NCBI GenBank assembly: GCA_964629645.1
Contig: CAZVSU010000018.1
Span: forward strand, 1 to 35,357
Source of the DNA: JAAKFL01 sp964629645
GTDB lineage: Bacteria; Chlamydiota; Chlamydiia; Chlamydiales; SLFE01
Direction of reading: 5' to 3'
DNA length: 35,357 nt
Shown in pieces: positions 1 to 8,978 of the stretch; the first letter of the stretch is position 1, and every line of letters starts with the position of its first letter. The translations under genes and the position numbers were made by a program. The notes beneath the pieces were generated by a model that made no database searches, was not told where the DNA came from, and saw nothing but the letters and a program-made list of their open reading frames with translations.

Positions 1-55
1 CATCCCGGCGGCTTAGAATTCGAATTTGTAGAAAAACTTTATTAACTAAGTACTA
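1..55 (-). repeat. Palindromic MITE-like element, one arm, cut by the window edge
   Basis: The first 40 bases are the reverse complement of the left arm of the complete element at 19622-19784, including the GCCGCCGGGATG core and the AAATTCGAATTC segment. After the shared AAAAACTTT the next nine bases differ, but the arm then ends in GTACTA, as the complete element does, at exactly the same distance. It is therefore a full-length arm with a diverged patch; the other arm lies outside the window. It sits upstream of the ankyrin/SET gene. Identity to the other copies is seen directly. Classification as a miniature transposable element is inferred from the terminal inverted repeats and TA ends. 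Confidence 0.85.
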
Positions 56-158
56 CTGACGATCAAGGAAGCGGTAGAAGGCTTTGCATCAACTCTTGTG
101 TTGAATGAAAAAAAAGCCCTTGATATCATTGCGGGTTTCTCTTTGTCAGGAGTTTACC

Positions 159-1877
159 ATGCAGATACCCACAGATCGAAGTCCCTACCATCCTTATCTA
201 AAGCCGCTGTCTAAAAAGTCACGCAATGCGTCCGCTTTGATCTTTCAACGCTCTGAATCGATTCTTAAACAATATGTCACCGCTCTCAAAAATGGGCACA
301 AAAGCTCTGATGCGATCAGAGCCTCTTTCACCCAACCCTCGACGAAATACCAAGTGACGCCGCTGCATGTCGCAGCGATCACCGGCCAGGTAGAGATCGC
401 CCGCAATCTCATCGAGTTTGGACATGTCGATGTCAATGCGGAAGATATCCACGGTTGGACTCCTCTTCATCACGCTGTTGTGATCAAAAATGCACGAATG
501 ATCAATCTTTTGCAAAAGTATGGAGCAAAAGATGGCGTGGTTAATGACAGAAATGGGTCGCCTCTTGATTTTCATGAAATGATTCATGCCGAGACCAAAC
601 CTCTGGATCAACCCATCTTAGAAATGGACTCTTCAGGCTCGTTTGTCAAGATGTCAAGAAAGAGCTTCAAAGCCTTGACCGGATCCATCTTTATCGACCG
701 GATGAAAGTACCCCCCTCACTTTTGATCGATGACTGGGGACTCGTCAGCCACGACGAAGCGTTCTACAACTACGACTGCCAAGTGAACAATCGCAAAAGA
801 TACGAGACATTTTTAAATTCTGCAGTAAAAGTCGCTTTGCAAAGAACAACGATTGACGAGGGAGGGACAGAGAGGCCGATTGGAGCAACGATCGTCGCAG
901 CGTGCGATATTGAACCCGGCGCGATGATATGCGACTATCTGGGCGAGTATACTGACTCTGAAAACTCTGAAGTGGGAAAAGAAGACTATCGACTTGGAAG
1001 AGTCGATGGAGCCCGATTTCGCAATTTAGGTCCCATTGCTCAAGATGGATTTCCCAATGCCTTCGGATCTGCCGTGATCAATATCAAGGGACTTCCTCAC
1101 GTTTCCATCCTTGTAGCTACATCGAAGATAAAGAAGGGAGAACCTGTGGTGTGGGACTACTCCACACATCCGGTTAAATTTTTTGGTATTGACGGGTTAG
1201 CAGGAGTCCCTTCAATGGGTTACCGCTATTACGAGCTTAGACCTTTAGCAGCGAGTCGATTTATCCAAAACCTCGATATTGTTCCTTTTCTCCTGAAATT
1301 CAAACATTTCATATCGAATGGCGAGGTTCCGGTTGAAGATTTTGACGCCTATCCTGTCTTAGATCAACTCCTCTATTTCCTCAACACACCGGTCGTCTTT
1401 ATGAAGCACGCCCTCTTAGGTCATTTTGATGTCGATGATTTTAATGGTCTTCGTACGAGTTCTTTGATTGAGGTGACTAATTTTGGACGAATCCCGGAAA
1501 ACTTCCAAGCCGAACCCATACGCACTCTCATGCAAGATCCCGACCAATTTCAGATCCTAAGGCAGTATCTCCTGACACACCTTGAACTAGGAAACAGTCT
1601 GATTCCCCAAAACATTCTTTTTCAAGTGAGTCAGAATATCGACCGCTTCCGCGATCCGAAAGATCATCCTCCGGAAAATTTTTCTTATGTTTACGAACTT
1701 GCCAAAGAATTTTTTCTCGCGGGAAAAGACGTGCTTTGTCTTGAATTAATCGATATCTTTTTTGGGCAATATGAATGGGTCTCCACCCTTACAAAAGAAG
1801 AATTGAGAGGCATGATGATCAAAGCTGAACCTATCTTCAAAAAGAGATGTCAAGTTGCTTGTCATCTTGTCACTTGA
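159..1877 (+). CDS. Ankyrin-repeat protein with a SET-like domain, candidate host-directed effector
   Basis: A 572-residue protein. Residues about 65-137 carry two to three ankyrin repeats, with the hallmarks TPLHVAAITGQ and GWTPLHHAV. Residues about 236-335 resemble a SET lysine-methyltransferase core: a beta-rich stretch IGATIVAACDIEPGAMICDYLGEY and a closing GEPVVWDYS like the family's GEELxxDY. The usual NHSCxPN pocket is not intact; the matching region reads ARFRNLGPIAQDGFPNAF. The C-terminal 230 residues are unassigned. There is no signal peptide or membrane helix. The chosen ATG has AGGAG six bases upstream; an in-frame ATG 18 codons earlier lacks this. The gene ends tail-to-tail with holB, overlapping it by 16 bases. 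Ankyrin and SET domains in an obligate intracellular bacterium suggest a type III secreted protein that methylates host or own chromatin proteins (compare chlamydial NUE), but neither secretion nor activity can be read from the sequence. Confidence 0.8.
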   Translation: MQIPTDRSPYHPYLKPLSKKSRNASALIFQRSESILKQYVTALKNGHKSSDAIRASFTQPSTKYQVTPLHVAAITGQVEIARNLIEFGHVDVNAEDIHGWTPLHHAVVIKNARMINLLQKYGAKDGVVNDRNGSPLDFHEMIHAETKPLDQPILEMDSSGSFVKMSRKSFKALTGSIFIDRMKVPPSLLIDDWGLVSHDEAFYNYDCQVNNRKRYETFLNSAVKVALQRTTIDEGGTERPIGATIVAACDIEPGAMICDYLGEYTDSENSEVGKEDYRLGRVDGARFRNLGPIAQDGFPNAFGSAVINIKGLPHVSILVATSKIKKGEPVVWDYSTHPVKFFGIDGLAGVPSMGYRYYELRPLAASRFIQNLDIVPFLLKFKHFISNGEVPVEDFDAYPVLDQLLYFLNTPVVFMKHALLGHFDVDDFNGLRTSSLIEVTNFGRIPENFQAEPIRTLMQDPDQFQILRQYLLTHLELGNSLIPQNILFQVSQNIDRFRDPKDHPPENFSYVYELAKEFFLAGKDVLCLELIDIFFGQYEWVSTLTKEELRGMMIKAEPIFKKRCQVACHLVT

Positions 1878-2917
1878 AGAAAGAACGTTTCAAGAGCGGA
1901 GCCGACGGGGGTAAAGCGCCGAATTGAAAGGCGGGCTTCAGCAGCAAAATCATGTATCTTTTCAAGCGGCAAAATACTTTTCGTATCGGCACCGTTTAAT
2001 GCCGGTTTCTGATCTTTATTGATGATATGCGAGGCATTGCCCCCGGATTTGAGCAGATGGAGGTCTCGGTACCAGGAGACAACAATTTGAAGAAGCCGGT
2101 CGACCTCTTCTTGAAAGTGGAGGGAAACAACACCATCAATTTCTTTTTCTATTGCATCCCGTTGAGTTGCGGAAAGTTGCTTAGGCTCGTCAGGCATAAG
2201 CTCCGAACGGGCGGCAGAACTCAGCTCGTCTTTCAACTCCTGAAAGACCCGAGACGCATCATCAGCATAGGATTTGATCGCATCAAAGGAGAGGGAAGGT
2301 TTGGCGAGGAGGGCAAGCGTCGCCTCCCGGATAGGATCGCTTCCCTGCTCGCACAGTCGGAGAGCTTCTGCTGCTGACCCTCCCGAAAAGGGAACGACTT
2401 TTGAGGCTGTTTCATGAGCGATCCCTCGCTCTCCAGTCAACCAATTGAGCAATGTGTCGTCGGGAATGGGTTCGAAGTGAATACGGCGGCAACGGGAGAC
2501 CACAGTCGTTAATAGGCTTTCCGGTGCGCTTGACAATAAGATGATCACAGCATCATCAGCCGGTTCTTCGAACGTCTTGAGAAGGGCATTCGCGCTTGTC
2601 CCTAGCATGCGATCCGCCTCTTCGATAATGAACACCTTTCGATTGGACTCAAGAGAAGCGAGATAAACATCTTCGCTGAACCTTCTCATAGAATCTAAGC
2701 TATGAAATCCGATTTTCCCTTCAGGCCGATAAATGCGGATATCGGGATGATGCTTGGTCTGCTCACCGACGATATGCCGAGCCAAAGAGAGGGCAAATAG
2801 ACTTTTGCCGACACCGGGAGGACCGGAAAAGAGAAATGACTGCCCAATTTTTCCTCGCTCAACCATACGGATGAGACACTCTTTCACCCGTTCATTACCG
2901 ATGATTCCTTCAAACAT
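1862..2917 (-). CDS. holB: DNA polymerase III delta-prime (clamp-loader) subunit
   Basis: 351 residues of the AAA+ clamp-loader family. A Walker A motif GPPGVGKS lies at residues 32-39, a Walker B-like VFIIEEADRM follows near residue 100, and the SRC motif that carries the trans-acting arginine finger is present (VVSRCRRIHF). In the holoenzyme delta-prime works with delta and tau to load the beta clamp. The four-cysteine zinc module found between Walker A and Walker B in many delta-prime and tau proteins is absent. It is the last gene of the gyrase block, and its ATG lies inside the end of tmk (eight-base overlap), so translational coupling is likely. The other clamp-loader gene in the window, holA, lies about 16 kb away. 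A DnaX-like identity is less likely because of the short C-terminus. Confidence 0.9.
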   Translation of the reverse strand: MFEGIIGNERVKECLIRMVERGKIGQSFLFSGPPGVGKSLFALSLARHIVGEQTKHHPDIRIYRPEGKIGFHSLDSMRRFSEDVYLASLESNRKVFIIEEADRMLGTSANALLKTFEEPADDAVIILLSSAPESLLTTVVSRCRRIHFEPIPDDTLLNWLTGERGIAHETASKVVPFSGGSAAEALRLCEQGSDPIREATLALLAKPSLSFDAIKSYADDASRVFQELKDELSSAARSELMPDEPKQLSATQRDAIEKEIDGVVSLHFQEEVDRLLQIVVSWYRDLHLLKSGGNASHIINKDQKPALNGADTKSILPLEKIHDFAAEARLSIRRFTPVGSALETFFLQVTR

Positions 2918-3557
2918 ACTCTTTTAATCTGTCTTGGATCAAAGAAAAGGCTGTTTCATAGACCTGTTCGGCAGGCCGGTTGGCGTCAATAACAAAAATG
3001 CGATGAGGATCCTGCTCGTGAAGCCAATGAAAGCCGCGATGCAGACGACGATGAAACTCAATCTCTTCTGACTCAAGGCGATCTAAAGTGCCGGCGGCTT
3101 GCTGTGTCCGCTCAAGTCCCGTATTGGGATCCACGTCGAGTAGCAAGGTAAAAGCGGGTGTGATCTGCCCAACAACTAAGTCGCAAATCTCCTGCACCCT
3201 CGGAACATCGAGACCTCTGCCAAAGCCTTGGTAGGCCACTGTAGAGTCGTTGAAACGGTCGCAAAAAACGAGTGTCCCGTCTTCAAGCGCGGGCCGTATC
3301 ACATCGCGAATGTGTTGGGCGCGCCCGGCTAAAAAGAGCATCAACTCAGCCATCGGATCCAATTGATGCGCTTCGTTTTTTTCCAAAACGAGCTGACGGA
3401 TCTGTTCCCCAAGAACTGTGCCTCCAGGCTCGCGCGTCAAAAGGACAGAACGTCCTTCTCTTTCAAGTGAGTCTTTTAATCGCTTTAAAAGGGTGCTCTT
3501 TCCGGAGCCCTCACCACCTTCAACAGTAATGAAAAGGCCTTTAATCGGTTTCGACAT
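2910..3557 (-). CDS. tmk: Thymidylate kinase
   Basis: 215 residues from the chosen start. It phosphorylates dTMP to dTDP. Visible motifs are the P-loop GGEGSGKST at residues 14-22, REPGGT (dTMP-binding loop), the DR motif in CDRFNDSTVAYQG, and a short lid region around QQAAGTLDRLESE. Of three clustered in-frame ATGs I chose the last, because AAGGGG lies nine bases upstream of it, whereas the middle ATG has the same G-run directly abutting. The start lies inside the end of gyrA and the stop inside holB, so gyrA, tmk and holB form a tightly overlapped unit. The same tmk-gyrA-gyrB order is known from Chlamydia. Confidence 0.93.
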   Translation of the reverse strand: MSKPIKGLFITVEGGEGSGKSTLLKRLKDSLEREGRSVLLTREPGGTVLGEQIRQLVLEKNEAHQLDPMAELMLFLAGRAQHIRDVIRPALEDGTLVFCDRFNDSTVAYQGFGRGLDVPRVQEICDLVVGQITPAFTLLLDVDPNTGLERTQQAAGTLDRLESEEIEFHRRLHRGFHWLHEQDPHRIFVIDANRPAEQVYETAFSLIQDRLKEYV

Positions 3558-6009
3558 CCTCTTCATCCCCTTCTGCTTCAATTTTTTGGATGCCGATCAA
3601 GACGTTGTCGTCTTTCAAATGGGCGAGGCGCACTCCTTGAGTATTGCGTCCCATTACTCTGACATCAGACATCGGGATGCGTATGGCTTGTCCATGCGAA
3701 GACATCATCAAAACGCTGTCTTCGTCGGTCACACAAAGCGCTCCCACAACCTGACCGTTTCTTTCGTTTACGATAATGGAGCGGACTCCTTTGCCACCGC
3801 GATTGGTGTGCCTGAACTCATCAACCAGGGAGCGTTTTCCGTAGCCGTTTTCCGAAACGATGAGGACCGATTCATCGCCTTGAACAATTTCGCACGCAAT
3901 CACGGCGTCTTTGTCATCGCTCAATGTGACTCCCTTGACTCCCCGTGCAGTACGTCCCATGGCCCTCACTTGGTCTTCATCGAAACGAACAGCCATTCCA
4001 CTGGCGGTGAAAAGCATCACTTGCTGCTTTTCGTAAACAAGCCTTGTTGCCAACAGCTCGTCATCTTCGTCGAGTCCGATGGCGCGGATGCCGTTTCGTC
4101 TCGGATTGCTGAACTCGCTTAAGTCTGTTTTCTTGACGATCCCTTTGTTAGTCGCCATGAAAATCGCAGCCGGCTCATCAAACGATGGTACGCGAAGAAC
4201 CGTTGCAATATGCTCTTCGGGCATCAAATCACCCAAAAGATTGACGAGAGGGCGGCCCTTCGATTGCCTTCCGGTCTCCGGAATCTGCCAGACTTTCAAC
4301 CAGTAGCATCGCCCAAGAGTAGTAAAGATCAGTAGATGATCGTGTGTCGAGGCGACATAAAGACCCTTGATGGTGTCGCCCTCGCGCTTGAGCTTCACGC
4401 CTGAAACCCCCTGGCCTCCCCGCTTTTGCTCGCGAAAGACATTGACCGGCATCCGTTTGACGTAGTCATCGTCTGAGATCGTAATGACTGTTTCTTCGTT
4501 TGCTATGAGATCTTCCATATTCATCTCATGCTCAGCTGCAACAATCTGGCTACGGCGCCCTTCTTTGTAGTGTTTCAAAATCCCGTCCAACTCGTCGCGG
4601 ATGATGTCGCGGACCATTTTTTCACTCGCAAGGACAGCGCGGTAATAGTCAATTTTTTTCAGGATCTCTTGGTACTCTTGACTGATCTTGTCATGCTCGA
4701 GACCTGTCAGCTGGTAGAGTCTTAGGTCCAAGACTGCATTGGCCTGCTTGTCGGTAAACTCAAACCGCTCAATTAACTCCTTCTTCGCAGCGTCGCGGTC
4801 AGAACTCCGTCTGATAATCCGCACCACTTCATCGAGGTGATCGATCGCTTTGAGGTAGCCCTCGAGAATATGGGCCCTCGCCTCAGCTTTATTGAGTTCA
4901 AATCGGGTGCGGCGCCTCACGACTTCGATGCGGTGATCAATCCAGGCAGCGATCATCGCTTTGATATTCATCAAACGGGGAAGCCCTTTGTCGAGCGCCA
5001 GCATATTGCAGCCAAACGTCACCTGAAGATCAGTGAACTTATAAAGCTGATTCAAAATCACATCGGGAATTTCTCCCCGTTTGAGCTCGATAACAAGGCG
5101 CATCCCGTCTTTATCAGACTCGTCGCGAAGATCGGCGATTCCTGTGATCTGTTTGGCATTGACTAATTCTGCGATCGTCTCGATGAGTCTAGACTTGTTG
5201 ACGTTGTAGGGAATCTCGTAGACAACCAGCTTTTGACGGTCGGCCTGATCCTTCATCTCTTCAACCTCTATCCGGCCGCGCAAGATCAGTTTTCCTCTTC
5301 CTGTATGATAGGCCTCGTGGATTCCCCGATATCCACAGATCAGCCCCCCTGTCGGGAAATCAGGTCCAGGCATTACCTTGATGATGTCGTCCACAGTCGC
5401 ATGAGGTTCGTCGAGAAGAAGAGTCGTCGCTTTGACAAGTTCGTGAAGATTGTGTGGCGGGATGTTGGTCGCCATTCCGACAGCGATCCCTGAGGAGCCG
5501 TTGCAAAGGAGGTTCGGAAATTTTGAAGGAAAAACGGTCGGTTCTTTTTTCGTCTCGTCGTAGTTGGCGATCATATCGACAGTTTCTTTATCGAGATCAT
5601 CCATCATCTGAACGGAAGCGTGCGTGAGTCTCGCTTCCGTATAACGCATCGCAGCAGGAGGGTCGCCGTCAACCGACCCGAAATTTCCCTGACCGTTAAT
5701 CAGAGAGTAGCGCATCACCCACTCTTGAGCCATTCTGACCAGAGTCGGATAAATGACCTGCTCGCCGTGGGGGTGGTAGTCACCGGAAGTGTCCCCGGAG
5801 ATCTTTGCACATTTACGGTGTTTTCCCCCGGGGCTTAAGTTCAACTGCCGCATTGCGTAGAGAATCCTTCGCTGAGACGGCTTGAGGCCATCCCGCACGT
5901 CGGGCAGCGCTCTGGAAATGATCACAGACATCGAGTAGCGAAGGTAGCTTTCCTTCATCTCATCTTCGACATTGCGCGTGACGATATTTTCACCTTCAGT
6001 ATATGACAT
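3541..6009 (-). CDS. gyrA: DNA gyrase subunit A
   Basis: 822 residues, ordinary for GyrA. The breakage-reunion domain carries the active-site tyrosine at residue 123 in AAMRYTEARL. The C-terminal half holds the beta-pinwheel repeats, and the GyrA-box is recognisable as QKRGGQGVSG near residue 540, which supports gyrase rather than topoisomerase IV. With GyrB it introduces negative supercoils. In the quinolone-determining region the sequence is HPHGEQVIYPT: Gln84 stands where E. coli has Ser83 and Pro88 where it has Asp87. As I recall them, Chlamydiaceae read HPHGESVIYPT, so Pro88 is a lineage trait and Gln84 is the notable change. The C-terminus is acidic. The gene lies 14 bases downstream of gyrB and overlaps tmk. 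Confidence 0.97.
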   Translation of the reverse strand: MSYTEGENIVTRNVEDEMKESYLRYSMSVIISRALPDVRDGLKPSQRRILYAMRQLNLSPGGKHRKCAKISGDTSGDYHPHGEQVIYPTLVRMAQEWVMRYSLINGQGNFGSVDGDPPAAMRYTEARLTHASVQMMDDLDKETVDMIANYDETKKEPTVFPSKFPNLLCNGSSGIAVGMATNIPPHNLHELVKATTLLLDEPHATVDDIIKVMPGPDFPTGGLICGYRGIHEAYHTGRGKLILRGRIEVEEMKDQADRQKLVVYEIPYNVNKSRLIETIAELVNAKQITGIADLRDESDKDGMRLVIELKRGEIPDVILNQLYKFTDLQVTFGCNMLALDKGLPRLMNIKAMIAAWIDHRIEVVRRRTRFELNKAEARAHILEGYLKAIDHLDEVVRIIRRSSDRDAAKKELIERFEFTDKQANAVLDLRLYQLTGLEHDKISQEYQEILKKIDYYRAVLASEKMVRDIIRDELDGILKHYKEGRRSQIVAAEHEMNMEDLIANEETVITISDDDYVKRMPVNVFREQKRGGQGVSGVKLKREGDTIKGLYVASTHDHLLIFTTLGRCYWLKVWQIPETGRQSKGRPLVNLLGDLMPEEHIATVLRVPSFDEPAAIFMATNKGIVKKTDLSEFSNPRRNGIRAIGLDEDDELLATRLVYEKQQVMLFTASGMAVRFDEDQVRAMGRTARGVKGVTLSDDKDAVIACEIVQGDESVLIVSENGYGKRSLVDEFRHTNRGGKGVRSIIVNERNGQVVGALCVTDEDSVLMMSSHGQAIRIPMSDVRVMGRNTQGVRLAHLKDDNVLIGIQKIEAEGDEEDVETD

Positions 6010-6023
6010 GTCCGGACTTCCTC

Positions 6024-8501
6024 CTAAATATCGACGTCTTTGACTGCGAGAGCATTCTCTTCAATGAAGCTCCGTCTCGGGGCGACTTCTTCGCCCATCA
6101 GCATTGTGAACATGTGATCGGCAGCAACAGTATCAGGCAATGTGACTTTGACTAACGTGCGCTTTTCGGGATCCATTGTTGTTTCCCAAAGCTGATCGGC
6201 GTTCATTTCTCCCAGACCCTTGTAGCGCTGAATTTCAATCCCCTTCCTGCCGTTTTCACGCACAAAATTGATCACATCTCTTAAGTTGCCATAATCCGTT
6301 TTCGCTTCTTCTTCCACAATCGTCAAAATATCACGATCGCCGTTGAAGTAGTGCTTGAGTTCAAGCCCATACTTTTCGAGTCGTTCCCTGAGCTTGCGAA
6401 GCGTATCGGTTTCATAAAGCTCGACAAAGTGCAATGGCTTCAATCGGAAAAACTTGGCCTCTTCGGTTAACTCTTCCGGAGGAATCGAAGCGATTGTTTC
6501 CTCATGTTCTTTTCTTTGTTCGGCCTCATTCTGCTCTTTTAGTTCTAAAAACTCATTCTGGGAGTAGACATATTGCGGCTGCCCTCCCATCGTCACGACG
6601 TATTGGGGCAAGCGTCCCTCGGCGTCGCTTAGCTTCGTGAATTCTTTAAACGGTATTCCTCTTTTTTCGATGCGGTTAATGAAATGCTCAAGGTCTAAGA
6701 TCGTGTGCATGAACTCAAAAACCTCTTCCGCGGACAGCTCTTTTTCATGGCCGTTTAACATGACGGTCATATCGCTCAAACCTAGCTCGAGGAGATAGTC
6801 ATCCATTTCTTTTTCGCTGTGTATATAACGACTTTTTTTCTTTCTTGTGACGCGATAAAGCGGAGGCTGCGCAATGTAGATATAATTGTTTTCGACGAGC
6901 GCCGGCATATGACGGTAAAAAAATGTCAAAAGGAGCGTTCGAATGTGGGACCCGTCGACATCGGCATCTGTCATAATGATGATTTTATGGTATCTGAGCT
7001 TTTCCAAGTTGAAGGTGGTCGAGCCGATCCCGCACCCCAAGGCCGAAATCATAGTTCCAACTTCTTGGTTTTGGAGCACCTTTTCAAGCCGGGCCTTTTC
7101 AACGTTCAAAATTTTACCGCGAATGGGGAGTATCGCCTGGAAGCGGCGATCGCGGCCGGCCTTTGCCGACCCTCCCGCAGAGTCCCCCTCAACAATGTAA
7201 AGCTCGCAATGTTCGGGGTTGCGCTCTTGACAGTCTGTTAACTTGCCGGGAAGGCGGGCCGTATCGAGAGCCGATTTCCTAAGAGTGAGCTCCCTTGCCC
7301 TTTTGGCGGCTTCACGCGCTTTTGCAGCCAAGATTGCCTTGTCGGAGATCGACTTGGCAATATTGGGATTTTCGGCTAGGTAAATGCCAAGTTCTTCTCC
7401 TGTCAACTGTTGCACAACGGAGGCAACATCGCTATTTCCAAGCCGTTGTTTTGTCTGTCCTTCAAACTGGGGGTTGGGAACCTTAACAGCGACAACAGCT
7501 GTCAGCCCTTCCCGCATATCTTCACCGGTGATGACGATTTTGTCCGACTTGAGAAGGTTGTGATTTTTGATGTAATTGTTTAAAACCCGGGTCAAGGCTG
7601 TGGAAAACCCGGTAAGGTGGGTCCCTCCATGGCGCGTCGAGATGTTGTTGACATAACAAAAGTTTGTTTCTTGAAAGCCGCTGTTCCACTGCATGGCAAT
7701 ATCAACTTCAATCGGCCCGTCGTTGCCTTCTCGGACGCCGTGGAAAGCGATCGGTTTCGGAAATAACGCTTGCTTGTTTTCATTTAAATAGGAGACAAAC
7801 TCTGATAGGCCGCCGCCATAACAGAAAATCACATCTTCGTTATCATTATCTCTTTGGTCAAAAAAGGAAATTTCGATGCCGCGGTTCAAAAAGGCCAATT
7901 CTCTGAGTCGTTTGAGCAGGATATCGTAATCGAAGACCGTTTCCGTCATAATATCGCTGTCTGGCCAAAAAGTGATACGGGTTCCCTGCCGGTCCGTTTC
8001 GCCCAGTTCCTTTAAAGGAGTCACAGGACGCCCTTTGGAAAATTCCATCGAGTAGTGTTTTTGATTTTTTGCCACTTCGACAATGAGCGTTTCCGACAGT
8101 GCGTTGACGCAGGACACGCCGACGCCGTGCAGTCCCCCTGAAACCTGGTAGGTGCTCTTGTCGAATTTGCCTCCGGCATGAAGAATCGTCATGACGACTT
8201 CCAAAGCTGTCACATCACGCCCCAGCTTTTTCGATTGCGTCTGATGTATTTCTATTGGAATCCCTCGGCCGTTGTCTTCAATCGTGATCGAACCATCCGG
8301 ATTGAGCTGAACCAAAATTTTGGTGCAGTACCCGGCCATGGCCTCGTCGATGCAGTTGTCGACAACCTCATAGACCAGTTGATGAAGGCCGTTGACACCG
8401 GTATCGCCGACATACATACCGGGACGTTCGCGGACGGCCTGCAGTCCTTCTAAAACAGTAATCGATTCTGCTGAATACTCTTTGCTCTTCTCGTTGGACA
8501 T
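6024..8501 (-). CDS. gyrB: DNA gyrase subunit B
   Basis: 825 residues from the chosen start. The GHKL ATPase part shows DNCIDEAMAG and EDNGRGIP; the TOPRIM part shows EGDSAGGSA and DADVDGSHIRTLLL; the C-terminus has QRYKGLGEMNADQLWETTM. Together these identify a type II topoisomerase B subunit, and the adjacent gyrA makes it GyrB rather than ParE. A charged insertion around residues 640-670 (EQNEAEQRKEHEE) lies between TOPRIM and the tail. I prefer the ATG 13 codons inside the longest frame because AAAGGA precedes it by nine bases; the earlier ATG has only a G-run touching it. It is followed after 14 bases by gyrA and preceded by the DUF721 gene. Confidence 0.97.
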   Translation of the reverse strand: MSNEKSKEYSAESITVLEGLQAVRERPGMYVGDTGVNGLHQLVYEVVDNCIDEAMAGYCTKILVQLNPDGSITIEDNGRGIPIEIHQTQSKKLGRDVTALEVVMTILHAGGKFDKSTYQVSGGLHGVGVSCVNALSETLIVEVAKNQKHYSMEFSKGRPVTPLKELGETDRQGTRITFWPDSDIMTETVFDYDILLKRLRELAFLNRGIEISFFDQRDNDNEDVIFCYGGGLSEFVSYLNENKQALFPKPIAFHGVREGNDGPIEVDIAMQWNSGFQETNFCYVNNISTRHGGTHLTGFSTALTRVLNNYIKNHNLLKSDKIVITGEDMREGLTAVVAVKVPNPQFEGQTKQRLGNSDVASVVQQLTGEELGIYLAENPNIAKSISDKAILAAKAREAAKRARELTLRKSALDTARLPGKLTDCQERNPEHCELYIVEGDSAGGSAKAGRDRRFQAILPIRGKILNVEKARLEKVLQNQEVGTMISALGCGIGSTTFNLEKLRYHKIIIMTDADVDGSHIRTLLLTFFYRHMPALVENNYIYIAQPPLYRVTRKKKSRYIHSEKEMDDYLLELGLSDMTVMLNGHEKELSAEEVFEFMHTILDLEHFINRIEKRGIPFKEFTKLSDAEGRLPQYVVTMGGQPQYVYSQNEFLELKEQNEAEQRKEHEETIASIPPEELTEEAKFFRLKPLHFVELYETDTLRKLRERLEKYGLELKHYFNGDRDILTIVEEEAKTDYGNLRDVINFVRENGRKGIEIQRYKGLGEMNADQLWETTMDPEKRTLVKVTLPDTVAADHMFTMLMGEEVAPRRSFIEENALAVKDVDI

Positions 8502-8562
8502 ATCCACAGTTCCTTTAGAAGTGGTTGTGTTATGTGACATTCCCCGACCCCGTGATTTTGCG

Positions 8563-8901
8563 TCATCCTATTTTGAAAACGATTTTTTTGATTTCAAGTC
8601 TCGGAAACCGTCTGCGCAAGGCAGCGAGGAGCCGAGGTTTTTCATGTTGTTCGAGTAAATTGTGAAGGGTCGAATTTTTGACCCTAATTTTTAGGACGCC
8701 GTCGTAAAAAGATTGAGGAGAAGTCATTGCGGCCAGCCGCTCGCCGATCACCTCGGACCAAGCAGCGAAAATTTGATCGGAACAAGTGCCGTGAGAACCG
8801 CGGACTTTTTGAAGCACATGGTGGAGCAGGTCGCTCAAGTGATGCGAAGTGGGTTGTGTTCCGTCATAATAGCGGGGTGTTCGTCTCGGTTTTGGTTTCA
8901 C
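8563..8901 (-). CDS. DUF721/DciA-like protein, predicted helicase-loading factor
   Basis: 112 residues with the DUF721 pattern: IFAAWSEVIGERLAAMTSPQSFYDGVLKIRVKNSTLHNLLEQHEKP, in which the W-xxVvG, the basic strand L-xVxxxs-xw-qeL-like segment and the C-terminal IxxIxFrig (IKKIVFKIG) are visible. DciA proteins are thought to help load the replicative helicase in bacteria that lack DnaC or DnaI. The N-terminal 25 residues are basic and probably disordered. The start is GTG, fixed by an in-frame stop shortly upstream; no good ribosome-binding site is visible. It is the gene before gyrB, as I recall also in Chlamydia (CT191). Family assignment is firm, the helicase-loading role is from the family. 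Confidence 0.82.
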   Translation of the reverse strand: MKPKPRRTPRYYDGTQPTSHHLSDLLHHVLQKVRGSHGTCSDQIFAAWSEVIGERLAAMTSPQSFYDGVLKIRVKNSTLHNLLEQHEKPRLLAALRRRFPRLEIKKIVFKIG

Positions 8902-8939
8902 TCGTTTCTAAATCAAATGTGCGTTAGGAAATTTTCAGC

Positions 8940-8962
8940 TGCGCGTCCGCAAGGGACGCGCA
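8940..8962. other. Perfect 9-bp hairpin between the RRM gene and the DUF721 gene
   Basis: TGCGCGTCC, a five-base GCAAG loop and GGACGCGCA form a perfect GC-rich stem. It lies just after the stop of the minus-strand RRM gene and before the DUF721 gene. On neither strand does a T-run follow, so it is not a textbook terminator. It could slow exonuclease decay or reduce read-through between the RRM gene and the gyrase block. The structure is seen; the role is inference. Confidence 0.6.
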
Positions 8963-8978
8963 AAGTGCCAACAAATGT

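Noticed and set aside
3418..4122. A 234-codon plus-strand frame antisense to gyrA and tmk
   Set aside because: It lies fully on the opposite strand of two certain genes, has no ribosome-binding site and no family resemblance.
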